DNA from: an uncultured Alphaproteobacteria bacterium
GTDB taxonomy: Bacteria > Pseudomonadota > Alphaproteobacteria > RF32 > CAG-239
Assembly (NCBI GenBank): GCA_944391515.1
Contig: CALXTW010000008.1
Coordinates: 1-64,000, forward strand
Reading direction: 5' to 3'
Length of the DNA: 64,000 nucleotides
Both the position numbers and the translations under genes were made by a program. A model generated the notes under the pieces. The model did not search any database, was not told the DNA's origin, and worked only from the letters and a program-made list of their open reading frames with translations. Shown here piece after piece: positions 44,059 through 52,581 of the stretch. The first letter of the stretch is position 1. The number at the start of each line of letters is the position of its first letter.

Positions 44059-47049
44059 TTATACTTTATTATATTTATTATAAAAGTCTTTTATAAACTC
44101 TTTCATTTTTTGATTTATCTCTTCTTTTGTTTTCACGCTAGATATCAGAGCTTTACAATCAGACAAGCATTGCTCTTTTCGTTTAGCACTCTGACATTGA
44201 TTTTGGCATCGCGCATCTTTTTGTTGATTTGTTACCTCTGCAGCAGCTTCTGCGGCATCTTTTTCTTGTTGTCTTTTTTCATAATTACATTTTGCGCAAG
44301 CTTCTTTTGGCTCTCCGGTATCAAAACAATTTTGTTTAAATTTTGTATCATTGCATTGATATATTTCTTTTGATTCTTGTGCTACTGCTTGCATGCAACT
44401 ATTTATTTCTGAAGTTGTTGTCTTACTCAAACATGCCTCACATTTACCTTTAAGAGCAATATAGTCTCCAGTGTATTTAGAGCATTGCTGTTTTAGCGCA
44501 TTTTTTTGTTCATCACTTATAGCTTTAGGTTTTTCCTCTGCTTTTTCTTCAGTTTTTTCTTCAGTTTTTTCTTCTGCTACTTCTGTTGGTTTAGCTGTTT
44601 GTTGAGTGCCTTTATTTAGCGCCTCCTGCATACTCTCTGATGTCGGACGATTATACGGATTTACCAACTCGGTACTTACCTTTTCTCCTTTTGAATTATA
44701 AGTTATTTTATTGCCTTGATTATCGGTCACAACTTTCGAACCATCTTTATTTTTGACAATCGTAGAACCATCTTTGCCGGTAATGGTTGTTGTACCATCT
44801 GTATTAATAACCGTCGTTGTACCTGTCTTTTCATTAATGGTCTTAATACTGCCATCGCCTAAATTTTGAATCGTAGTATCCCCGTTTTTGGTTTCACTCT
44901 TGACATAACCAGCTGATTGTTGGAATTTTTCCTGCTCCGCTTGAGCCTTTTCTTCTCGTTTAGTCTCTTCACTACGGAAATCAAAAGCTCCGCTTTCTTT
45001 ACCTTCTGAAACAGTGTCCACTCCTTCAATGATACCAGTTCCAACACCAAATCCAACCCCTAAAATAGACCCTAAAGCGCCGTCTCCTCCTATAGATTGG
45101 CCTGTCTTTGCGGCATCCGTTGTTTTTCTTACAGAATCTGCAGCATTGCTAACAATATTTTCAGTTTTGTTAATTCCAGAAAGAATTGTAGCTCCTCCGC
45201 CTTTACCGTCATTTTCCAACCATTGATTAACGGCTGTTTTGTTTGCTTCAACTTGTTGCTGCATCATTTCCAAATACTGCTTTTCTGTCTGGCTACAATT
45301 TCCTGACGAGCATTTCTTTTCTAATTCTTTTGTATCTTGTTCTAATTGAGCTCTAGCTTCCCGTTCTGCATTCGTCAGTCCAGCATCTTGAATATTGCTT
45401 GATAATTTTCCTGTATTCGTCGCCAAATTATTAGCTAAATTTTGAGTCGAGTAAGCAACATTTCCTGCTGTATTAGCAATTGCTCCAGCTGCATTAATAA
45501 TTCCATCAAGACCTCCACCGCTTGCTGCTATTTGCGATTTCATATTTGATATTTGATTTGAAACATTTTCCACAGTATATTTGGTTGTTTTGTACATATC
45601 ATGTGCTGTTTTGACTGCATTTATTCCTGCTTGAATTGAGCCTTTCAAATCCTTGAGTGACCATTTTTCTTTTTGAGCTGTCACAACTACCTCCGGAAGC
45701 ATCTGGCTACACATTCCAGATCCTGTACTTTCATCACAATCAATGACTTGTCCGTCACTTCCTTGAATATCCGAAAATCCTGCCGGCAAGTATTTTCCAA
45801 ACATCAATGTTCCTTTTTGACCTGTTGTAAAATATTCAATAAACGGCGTCATCATTGATAACAAGAATAAGCCTATACCTATATTTGCCAAATGCTTAAA
45901 GTTCATTTTACCAAATATTGCAGCATAAGCTAAAGCTATCATACCAAAGCCTGAAATAATGTACGCAATTACTCGCAAGTCCGCCAAAGTAATCATGGCT
46001 TTACAAGCAATAAGCAAGAAAATATTTCCTTCTACTTCACTACACATTTTGGGCGCAGCAGTCTGTGCTGCATTGATGTCTTTCATAGCTTCTGCTAGCT
46101 CTTTATCTGCACTTGCCGCTTCTGCCAAAGCGTTTTCTTGCGCTTCAGCAGCTGCTATTTCAGCATCACGAGCCTCTACATATTCTTGAGCCGCTAAATC
46201 ATCATCTTGAGCATTAAAAGCGGCTGCTTTTTGGTTGGCATTATCAAGAGCGACTTGCGCATTGGCCGCAGCCTCTCTCGCAGCTGCCAAATCTTCCAAA
46301 TCCTTATCATCGCACTTTCCCTTAGCGCATTTCTTTTCTAATTTTTTTATTTTTTTATTCGCGTCTTTTAAGTCGTCTTCAGCCCTATCTATTTCCTTGT
46401 CTATGGCTTTCTTTTGCGCTTTTTGCTCTTTCTCTAAAGCTTTTTGTTGCTTTTTTACGGATTTATCCATTGCATCAATTTGTTTTTCTGCTTTTTTATC
46501 AAGCTCTTTATTGGCCTTTTTAACTTCTTTTTCTACATCTTTTTGAGCATCTTCTGCTTGTTCCAGATTTTCTTTAGCTTGCTTCAATGCGTCATTAGCT
46601 GCTTTCATTTCTTCTGGAGTACTAGCATTTTTTAATCTTTCTTGAGCAGCCGTATATTCCTGACGCGCAATATCTGTCTGAGCTTGCATATTAGCAACAC
46701 GCTCATTATTTTTAGCCTTTTCAGCATCTGTTTTTTGTTGAATTGCAGCTGCATTGCTATCTCTTATTGCCTGGTTGCTTTTTTGCTGGTCTATTCTTTG
46801 TTGTTGTGCATCATAAATAGCCTCTGCTTCAGAATTGCCTCCTGTTGCACTATTTCTTGCTTGATTTTTCCCTATGGTGTTTTGAGTTGCCTTATCCAGT
46901 GTATTCCAACCACCAACTTGCTCTTCTTCAGGTGCTTCTTCCTCTATAATATCAATTGCGGCAGATGGTTGCGCCAGCAAAATATTCCATGTTAAACAAA
47001 AACAAAGAAGGTATAATGCTTCTTTCAAGAACTTAGCTAAATTTCTCAT
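44059..47049 (-). CDS. Chimeric VirB2-like protein: coiled coil, pilin hairpin, Cys-rich tail
   Basis: The protein has 996 residues. GGGGAGG lies six bases before the ATG. A signal peptide ends near AQPSAA. Residues about 75-335 are an Ala/Glu/Lys/Gln coiled coil. Residues about 345-410 are a VirB2-type double hydrophobic hairpin (ISGFGMIALAYAAIFGKMNFKHLANIGIGLFLLS) with the same spacing as the three small VirB2 proteins in this window. TLMFGKYLPAGF follows, then helices, a block of DG-type beta repeats (about 780-850, NTDGTTTITGKDGST...) and a C-terminal domain with about 16 cysteines, several as CxxC or CxxxC. Placed as the third VirB2-type gene in a row, it may be a surface or pilus-base subunit. 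No known family has this architecture to my knowledge. Confidence 0.75.
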   Translation of the reverse strand: MRNLAKFLKEALYLLCFCLTWNILLAQPSAAIDIIEEEAPEEEQVGGWNTLDKATQNTIGKNQARNSATGGNSEAEAIYDAQQQRIDQQKSNQAIRDSNAAAIQQKTDAEKAKNNERVANMQAQTDIARQEYTAAQERLKNASTPEEMKAANDALKQAKENLEQAEDAQKDVEKEVKKANKELDKKAEKQIDAMDKSVKKQQKALEKEQKAQKKAIDKEIDRAEDDLKDANKKIKKLEKKCAKGKCDDKDLEDLAAAREAAANAQVALDNANQKAAAFNAQDDDLAAQEYVEARDAEIAAAEAQENALAEAASADKELAEAMKDINAAQTAAPKMCSEVEGNIFLLIACKAMITLADLRVIAYIISGFGMIALAYAAIFGKMNFKHLANIGIGLFLLSMMTPFIEYFTTGQKGTLMFGKYLPAGFSDIQGSDGQVIDCDESTGSGMCSQMLPEVVVTAQKEKWSLKDLKGSIQAGINAVKTAHDMYKTTKYTVENVSNQISNMKSQIAASGGGLDGIINAAGAIANTAGNVAYSTQNLANNLATNTGKLSSNIQDAGLTNAEREARAQLEQDTKELEKKCSSGNCSQTEKQYLEMMQQQVEANKTAVNQWLENDGKGGGATILSGINKTENIVSNAADSVRKTTDAAKTGQSIGGDGALGSILGVGFGVGTGIIEGVDTVSEGKESGAFDFRSEETKREEKAQAEQEKFQQSAGYVKSETKNGDTTIQNLGDGSIKTINEKTGTTTVINTDGTTTITGKDGSTIVKNKDGSKVVTDNQGNKITYNSKGEKVSTELVNPYNRPTSESMQEALNKGTQQTAKPTEVAEEKTEEKTEEKAEEKPKAISDEQKNALKQQCSKYTGDYIALKGKCEACLSKTTTSEINSCMQAVAQESKEIYQCNDTKFKQNCFDTGEPKEACAKCNYEKRQQEKDAAEAAAEVTNQQKDARCQNQCQSAKRKEQCLSDCKALISSVKTKEEINQKMKEFIKDFYNKYNKV

Positions 47050-47084
47050 GGTAAACCTCCCCGTTTCAGTCTTTCTTAAAATAA

Positions 47085-47534
47085 TTATTTGGCCGAGACC
47101 AGACTATCTGTTATCATTTTATCGGTTATCACTTCGCTATCAACCATATAGTTGATAATTCCCGCGGTTGTTGCTATTACAAACAAACCAATAATAATTG
47201 CCACGAGCCATTTCCAGTTCATCGTTCCAAAAAAAGCTCCGACGGCAATTGCAACCACACCAAAACCTGACACAGCATAGATAATTTCTCGCATACCGCC
47301 AAAAATTTCTATCCCTTTATTTGTCAAGTCACTAAACAGAACCCCATCTTCAGCATAGGAGTTTGTTGCAAATAAAATTGAAGAAACTGCAAAAATCATT
47401 ACAGAAAGAACAAGAAATTTCTTTAATTTTACGCACAACATATTCTCATCCCTTTTTTGAAAAATTTGTTTTATTTTTGAGACACAGATAGCAAAAGGGA
47501 AGGATTTTGGTTGCTTTGTATTTAAGTTTTCCAT
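47085..47534 (-). CDS. virB2: VirB2-like pilin, copy 2
   Basis: The protein has 149 residues. ATG 47534 has a very strong ribosome site (GGGGAGG, five bases away), giving a long leader before the hydrophobic signal region, as in some conjugative pilins. An internal ATG at 47441 (118 residues) with GGGATGAG is the alternative. After cleavage near NSYA, two hydrophobic segments (YAVSGFGVVAIAVGAFFG and WLVAIIIGLFVIATTAGII) match VirB2. It lies between the 112-residue VirB2 and the chimera. Confidence 0.75.
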   Translation of the reverse strand: MENLNTKQPKSFPFAICVSKIKQIFQKRDENMLCVKLKKFLVLSVMIFAVSSILFATNSYAEDGVLFSDLTNKGIEIFGGMREIIYAVSGFGVVAIAVGAFFGTMNWKWLVAIIIGLFVIATTAGIINYMVDSEVITDKMITDSLVSAK

Positions 47535-47587
47535 GTTATCCTCCCCTTTTGTTTCTATTTCTACTTAAATTCTCTAATTAATGAGAA

Positions 47588-47926
47588 TTATTTAAATGAT
47601 GTTGTTAAGCCTGACTCTGATGAACCTGTTGCATATTCAACAATAGCACCGGCTGACGCCAAAATTGCCAAACCTACCGCCAAACCTGCAAACCATTTCC
47701 AGTTTACTTTACCAATAATTGCAGAGTAAGCAATACCAACCAAACCGAAACCACCTAAAATAAAGGTAATGGTTTTAACACTATTAAAAACTTCTCGCGT
47801 TTTAGCTTGCGCGTCGCCCATAATAGAACTTCCCGTTGCTTGAGCCAATGCTTCTCCTCCAAAACCCATTGCCATAAATAAAGTTAAACAGCAAAGAGTT
47901 AAAATGTTTTTCTTTAAAAATTTCAT
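47588..47926 (-). CDS. virB2: VirB2-like pilin, copy 1
   Basis: The protein has 112 residues. AAGGAG is six bases before ATG 47926. The signal peptide ends near EALAQA. Two hydrophobic segments (TFILGGFGLVGIAYSAIIG and WFAGLAVGLAILASAGAIV) with the short polar loop KVNWK are typical of VirB2, the major T4SS pilus subunit. It is about 79% identical by eye to the pilin at 60027, and it is the first gene of the minus-strand VirB2 group. Its leader contains a 23-base sequence repeated after the other copy. Confidence 0.85.
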   Translation of the reverse strand: MKFLKKNILTLCCLTLFMAMGFGGEALAQATGSSIMGDAQAKTREVFNSVKTITFILGGFGLVGIAYSAIIGKVNWKWFAGLAVGLAILASAGAIVEYATGSSESGLTTSFK

Positions 47927-47932
47927 TTTCTT

Positions 47933-47957
47933 TCTCCTTAATAAATCGCAAAACTTC
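47933..47957 (-). repeat. Leader sequence shared with the region after the second virB2 copy
   Basis: On the minus strand it reads GAAGTTTTGCGATTT, two extra bases, then TAAGGAGA, and includes the virB2 ribosome site. The same sequence without the two bases lies at 60396-60418. Confidence 0.7.
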
Positions 47958-48056
47958 TTATACTCTTTTAGGATAGCTAATTTTTGGCTTTTTGACCAGA
48001 AGAAAGAGCAATACCTAAAATTCTATAATCCATTGTTTTTACTAAATATATTCTCC

Positions 48057-48074
48057 TGTAACAAAAAATTCACA
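48057..48074 (+). promoter_or_regulatory. 18-base element, copy 1
   Basis: TGTAACAAAAAATTCACA here differs at one base from the element at 59912-59929, and both sit upstream of a virB2 copy. On the opposite strand it has the TGTGA...TTACA form of an imperfect dyad. Function unknown. Confidence 0.4.
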
Positions 48075-48264
48075 GAACTGAAATACATAAAAACATCTTA
48101 TTTTTAATGCTAAAAGGTAAATTTTTCTCTAACAGATTGAGCTTATTTTTGATTTTCATCCTCCGTAAAAGATATTTTTCGTTTCATTTTGTGTATAATT
48201 TTATATCTGCCTTGCCAAGAGTCGTATATTGAATTATCAAGGGTTTAGAGGGGTTTTTATTTTG

Positions 48265-50202
48265 ATGGGAAAAACAGGTTTAAAAACTTTTGTTTGTAGT
48301 TTTACTTTTTCTTTGTTTGCCTTTGTTGGGGCGGGCAAGGAATTGTTTAGTATATCCCCAAACACTCAAGACAACATCATTATTCCCAACAAAAACATTT
48401 CTTTATTTATCAAAGGAATAGACCCTCAAACTGTCTCCTCAAAAACTGCCCCGATAAAAAAGATTGCGCTATCTGCTCCTCTTGTTATGTCTAAAGATGA
48501 GGTTAAAGAACCATCAACCAATAAAGCTACTGACAAACAACCCTCTGTTGAGGGAAAAGACTTTATCCCTCTTACTTTTGCAGAAAACAATATTGAAATT
48601 ATTTCAGAGGCTCAAAAGGAATTTTCCGAAGAGATTAATGATATTAAGTCAAAATCGAATAAAATGCTGGACAATGAGCCAAAAAAAATTGCCCAGAATT
48701 TTCAAGATTTTAAAACTCACAAGCCTGATATTTCCGAAATAAAAGTACGCGAAGCTGAAGAACTTCCCTCAAATGCGGAAGAAATAAACTTTTTTGCAAA
48801 CAAAACCCTGGAAGCAAATGTACAAATTATACGTCCTAACGCAAAAAATGTTGATAAATTTCTTAGCTCTAATTCTCAGCAAGATACCTCTAAAACAGAA
48901 CCCAAAGACGATTTCACAAAAAAATCCGAAGAAAAAATTCCATTGCAAGACGCCAAAAACAGCGGCAAATCTCATCAAGAAGAAACTCATGTTATTGCGA
49001 TGGTTCCAGACAACACCTTAGAAGATGAAACAAAAAACAAAGACACATCTGCACCGATTGTTCCGGCATTCAAAGTCGCTTCAGCGAAACCAAACCCCGA
49101 TATTCAAGTCTCCATTAAAAGACCTCACAGCAAGGTTTCTGCTCCTCATCGTGAGCCCAAAAATCTGCTAATTCCTCTTGAAATCACAGAAAAATCAAGT
49201 GGTGAAAATTCAAAAATCATATCTTCTCCTCAAGGAAATAAACTTGCAATGCTTAACAGCAAAGCCCCCATTCACAGCATGGAAGAAACTTTTGCAAAAG
49301 AGACGACGGCTCAACAAACTAATGATACGTCTTCTTGGCAAACAATGGCTCAAAAAAGAAGTTCTAACGAAAGTGCATGGGTTGCCGCTAAAGGAAAAGG
49401 CTACATTCCTAACGACAAATTAAAAGAAGAAAAATTTTTCAAATCTGCCCAAAAGGAAGATTTAAAAATTCTAAAAAAGGATATTAACTTAGACAAACCT
49501 GAAAACGAAATAAAACTCGCCTCAGAGATGGTTGATAACTTGCTTATTCCCATCCCAGACGATATTTTAAATGACCCAAATTTAACACCTCAATTAGTAT
49601 CTTCTGCACAAAACAAAGATTTGGAAGAAAAAGTGACGCAACAAGAAAATAGCACTCATAAAAGTGCAGACAAATCACTAACTTCAGCAAAGGCAGCCGT
49701 TTCTTCCAAAGAAGATACAGAAACTGAAGACAAAAGCTTGCTCAAAAGTTTAACATCAATTTTCAAAAAGTCCAACCCAACAAAAGCTAATGACAACGAA
49801 GATGAAGGATTTTTTGACAGCGTTAAAAAAAGTATCAAAAAAGCTCAAACTCCCAGCAAAATCTTACCAACTGAAATTCGTTTGGCTTTTCAACCTAATC
49901 GCGCTGAAATTTCAGGTGTAACCCTAAAATGGTTACAAGCCTTTGCTAACAAAATAAATGAAGATAGAAATGCCGGACTTGAAATTCGAATTGACGGCAG
50001 CAGCTCCTACGAATTACAACAAAAAAGACTAAATCTTCTTAATAATATTTTAGCAAGTAACGGCGTTGACTTTAATAAAGTTAACACAATCTTCACAACA
50101 AGAGAACCAAACTCTTTCATCATAAGAACTGTTCGGATTAACAATGCAAACGGAGGCATAGAGGAAAATAATGATTGGCAAGATTATTATAAGGTGTGGT
50201 AA
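48265..50202 (+). CDS. Exported disordered protein with C-terminal OmpA-like domain
   Basis: The protein has 645 residues. ATG 48265, preceded by GAGGGG, is followed by a signal-peptide-like segment (FVCSFTFSLFAFVGAG); the frame is open from a TTG at 48229. Residues about 70-530 are polar, Lys/Glu/Ser/Pro-rich and probably disordered. The last 110 residues look like an OmpA/MotB peptidoglycan-binding domain: LPTEIRLAFQPNRAEIS, a middle helix, EIRIDGSSSYELQQKRLNLL, where the Arg and final helix fit the family. The protein may tether the pilus machinery to the cell wall. It precedes the pilus operon by about 100 bases and has the same orientation. Confidence 0.65.
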   Translation: MGKTGLKTFVCSFTFSLFAFVGAGKELFSISPNTQDNIIIPNKNISLFIKGIDPQTVSSKTAPIKKIALSAPLVMSKDEVKEPSTNKATDKQPSVEGKDFIPLTFAENNIEIISEAQKEFSEEINDIKSKSNKMLDNEPKKIAQNFQDFKTHKPDISEIKVREAEELPSNAEEINFFANKTLEANVQIIRPNAKNVDKFLSSNSQQDTSKTEPKDDFTKKSEEKIPLQDAKNSGKSHQEETHVIAMVPDNTLEDETKNKDTSAPIVPAFKVASAKPNPDIQVSIKRPHSKVSAPHREPKNLLIPLEITEKSSGENSKIISSPQGNKLAMLNSKAPIHSMEETFAKETTAQQTNDTSSWQTMAQKRSSNESAWVAAKGKGYIPNDKLKEEKFFKSAQKEDLKILKKDINLDKPENEIKLASEMVDNLLIPIPDDILNDPNLTPQLVSSAQNKDLEEKVTQQENSTHKSADKSLTSAKAAVSSKEDTETEDKSLLKSLTSIFKKSNPTKANDNEDEGFFDSVKKSIKKAQTPSKILPTEIRLAFQPNRAEISGVTLKWLQAFANKINEDRNAGLEIRIDGSSSYELQQKRLNLLNNILASNGVDFNKVNTIFTTREPNSFIIRTVRINNANGGIEENNDWQDYYKVW

Positions 50203-50229
50203 GCCTTGGTAATAAGTCGAGTCTGACGC

Positions 50230-50258
50230 TTGATTATTTATTTTTCAATATGTATTAT
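50230..50258 (+). promoter_or_regulatory. Promoter of the type IVb pilus operon
   Basis: TTGATT (50230-50235) and TATTAT (50253-50258) have a 17-base spacer. Transcription would start near 50265. This argues for ATG 50299, rather than the ATG at 50269, as the start of the first gene. Confidence 0.55.
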
Positions 50259-50298
50259 AGGGAAAAATATGACAGAATATAGCTTAGGATTAAAAATT

Positions 50299-50964
50299 AT
50301 GCGCATAAAGCTTCGGTTAATTACCGGATTAATGGGATTATTTATGACTTCCGGGTGCTTAGGCACACTTTCCCACCCTGTTCAAATGCCTCCGGAATCT
50401 GTAGAATGTGATGAAAACGGCAACAGAATTTGCTCAGAAACAAATTCTGCATATCAAAGCTCGTACTCACCTCAAGACAGCGAATTCGTAAATTACACTG
50501 AAGTAGCTGCTGATTATAAAGAATATGGTGAACGAGTTCCTAGAGACCAGAATATCGCTAATGGTGGGGCAGGAAGCAATATTTCATCAGCCATTCCTCC
50601 CACGATAGAAAGTGAAGTTATTGAATATGAGCAAGAAATAACTGAAACCAACGGGAGCAATTCAGATAGTTCTTCAGAATATAGCGCAGAAGATCCGGTT
50701 GAAGATTGGTTAGCAGAAGAAGGACAAACACTTAAAGCTCTTTTAACAGATTGGAGCGAAAGAGCTGGCTGGCGATTGATTTGGAATTCAAATCGAAATT
50801 ACACATTAACTGCCGGAGCTATGTTTAGAGGACGTTTTGCAGATGTCAGCGCTGCACTTATTAGAGCATTTGCTCGTGCGACACCCGCTCCGATTGCTAC
50901 TTTTTACAAAGGAAACCGCGTCTTAGTTGTTGAGACAATGGAGGATGAGAATGCTTATGAATAA
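50299..50964 (+). CDS. TcpQ/PilL-like lipoprotein of the type IVb pilus
   Basis: The protein has 221 residues from ATG 50299 (TTAGGA nine bases upstream; an ATG at 50269 is possible but lies almost at the transcription start). The lipobox SGC ends a short signal peptide. After an acidic Ser/Asn-rich linker, the last 80 residues (TLKALLTDWSERAGWRLIW...FRGRFADVSAALIRAF) match the TcpQ C-terminal domain, an N0-like module that helps the secretin assemble. It overlaps the secretin gene by 14 bp, the usual PilL-PilN order of IncI thin-pilus operons. Confidence 0.75.
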   Translation: MRIKLRLITGLMGLFMTSGCLGTLSHPVQMPPESVECDENGNRICSETNSAYQSSYSPQDSEFVNYTEVAADYKEYGERVPRDQNIANGGAGSNISSAIPPTIESEVIEYEQEITETNGSNSDSSSEYSAEDPVEDWLAEEGQTLKALLTDWSERAGWRLIWNSNRNYTLTAGAMFRGRFADVSAALIRAFARATPAPIATFYKGNRVLVVETMEDENAYE

Positions 50965-52570
50965 AATTACAAAATATAGCTTTGGGGCTTTATTGCTTGT
51001 TGCTGCTAGCTCTTGTTCTTTATCAACAAAAATGGATGCAACCGTTGAGCGTGAAGTAGAGGCTACTACTAAATTAAAAGAAGTAGCTAAAATTCCAGAC
51101 AAGGTATTTAATGATGATGTTGTTAGAGTTAAAAATGATATTTGGCTTGGAGACACCAGTCAAGTTGAATATGACGGGCAGCCAATCCCTGCTTATCTGG
51201 AAAGCAAAGACGGCATTACTTTAATCAGTAATCGCCCGATTACTTTGTATGAAATCGGTGATATGATTAATAAAATTACCGGACTGCGCGTTAGTTACGC
51301 GACTCATTTGGAGAAAGATGTTCTATCAAATGCTTCAAAAAACAAACCTGATGCCGCATCTATTAACGTCGATTGGGCAGATCCGAGTAAGATGTTAGTT
51401 TCTTACCAAGGTCCTTTGAGCGGTTTGCTGAATGAGATTGGTTCTCGTTTTGGTATTTGGTGGAAATATGACAGAAAAGAAATTTATTTTTATAAGTACC
51501 AAACAAAGACCTTCGTTTTATACAGTTTACCGACTGCTCCACAAGTTTCTGTTAATGTTGGTGGTTCGACTCAAGGTTCTGGTGGCTCCTCGCAAATTTC
51601 TTTAACTAGTGGTGCTAAAATGGATTTCTGGAAAAATATTGAGACATCCATTAAGAATATGTTGGATAAAAACTCTAAATATACTATGGATCCATCAAAT
51701 GGTACAATTTCCGTTACGGCAACACCAAATGATATAAGAAAAATTGCGAAGTTTATTAACGAACAAAATGTTCGCTTGTCAAGACAAGTTGCCATCAGCA
51801 TTAAAGTTTTGCAAGTTAGTATAGACGATAGTGATCAATATGGTTTGGATTTATCTGCTATTTGGAAAGATCCGACAGGTGAAAGCGTTGGTATTTCAAG
51901 TATTGCCGGTGGTTTAGGGCAAGATGTCACAAAGAACTTAACGATGACGCTTTTACCGGGTAACGTTTCTATTGATGCGTCTTTGCAGGCGCTATCTACT
52001 CAAGCTACAACTAACTTGATTACAAGTGGTACTGTTACAACGCTGAACAATAAACCTGCACCAATTCAAGTTGTTAAGACACAAAATTATATTTCTGAGA
52101 TTACCAAAACAAATAGTGGTGGTGATGCTAGCTATTACGATGTATCAACTGAGACAGAAGAAATCGAGACAGGTTTTACCATGGACGTATTGCCAAGAAT
52201 TTTGGAACATGGTCGTTTAATGTTGATGTTTAACTTGACCTTGTCTGATTTGATTTCTTTAGAAAAAGTAAGCCTGGACGATAGAGCAGAAGGGGAAACA
52301 AGTGCCGGTGGAGGACAATATATTCAAAACCCCGTTATCGAATCACGCGGTTTCACTCAAGAAGTTGCTATGAAATCAGGACAATCTTTAGTTTTGACCG
52401 GCTACGAAAGAGTTGAAAATACTACCGAAAAGTCAGGCGTTGGTTCTGCTGATAACTCTTTACTCGGAGGAACTGCAAAAGCAGGAAAAGTAAGAAGCCT
52501 GTTGGTTATTATTTTGACTCCAGTAGTTTTGGATTCTCCATTATCTCCCGAATCGAGAATGAAAGAATAA
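50951..52570 (+). CDS. pilN: PilN-type secretin lipoprotein
   Basis: The protein has 539 residues. ATG 50951 has GGAGGA five bases upstream, inside the preceding gene. The lipobox SSC lies near residue 22. N0-like (about 85-190) and N1-like (about 240-300) domains precede the secretin beta domain: VAISIKVLQVSIDDSDQYG, VSIDASLQALSTQATTNLITSGTVTTLNNKPAPIQV, ETGFTMDVLPRILEHGRLML, and QSLVLTGYE near the C-terminus. This forms the outer-membrane pore through which the pilus passes. Length and lipoprotein nature agree with R64 PilN. Confidence 0.92.
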   Translation: MLMNKITKYSFGALLLVAASSCSLSTKMDATVEREVEATTKLKEVAKIPDKVFNDDVVRVKNDIWLGDTSQVEYDGQPIPAYLESKDGITLISNRPITLYEIGDMINKITGLRVSYATHLEKDVLSNASKNKPDAASINVDWADPSKMLVSYQGPLSGLLNEIGSRFGIWWKYDRKEIYFYKYQTKTFVLYSLPTAPQVSVNVGGSTQGSGGSSQISLTSGAKMDFWKNIETSIKNMLDKNSKYTMDPSNGTISVTATPNDIRKIAKFINEQNVRLSRQVAISIKVLQVSIDDSDQYGLDLSAIWKDPTGESVGISSIAGGLGQDVTKNLTMTLLPGNVSIDASLQALSTQATTNLITSGTVTTLNNKPAPIQVVKTQNYISEITKTNSGGDASYYDVSTETEEIETGFTMDVLPRILEHGRLMLMFNLTLSDLISLEKVSLDDRAEGETSAGGGQYIQNPVIESRGFTQEVAMKSGQSLVLTGYERVENTTEKSGVGSADNSLLGGTAKAGKVRSLLVIILTPVVLDSPLSPESRMKE

Positions 52571-52581
52571 GGATTTGAGCA

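Larger units (their letters stand above)
47927..48264. promoter_or_regulatory. Divergent intergenic region between virB2 and the OmpA-like gene
   Basis: These 338 bases are AT-rich and contain no supported gene. They hold the virB2 leader with the repeated sequence at 47933-47957, the 18-base element at 48057-48074, and a TATAAT at 48194-48199 that could serve the rightward gene, although no good -35 box is seen for either direction. Confidence 0.5.

Noticed and set aside
46235-46546. Plus-strand hydrophobic open frame of 103 codons
   Set aside because: It is the antisense of the Ala/Glu/Lys coiled coil; antisense of such coding sequence always gives Ser/Phe/Leu-rich frames. The same applies to the frames at 40541-41101.
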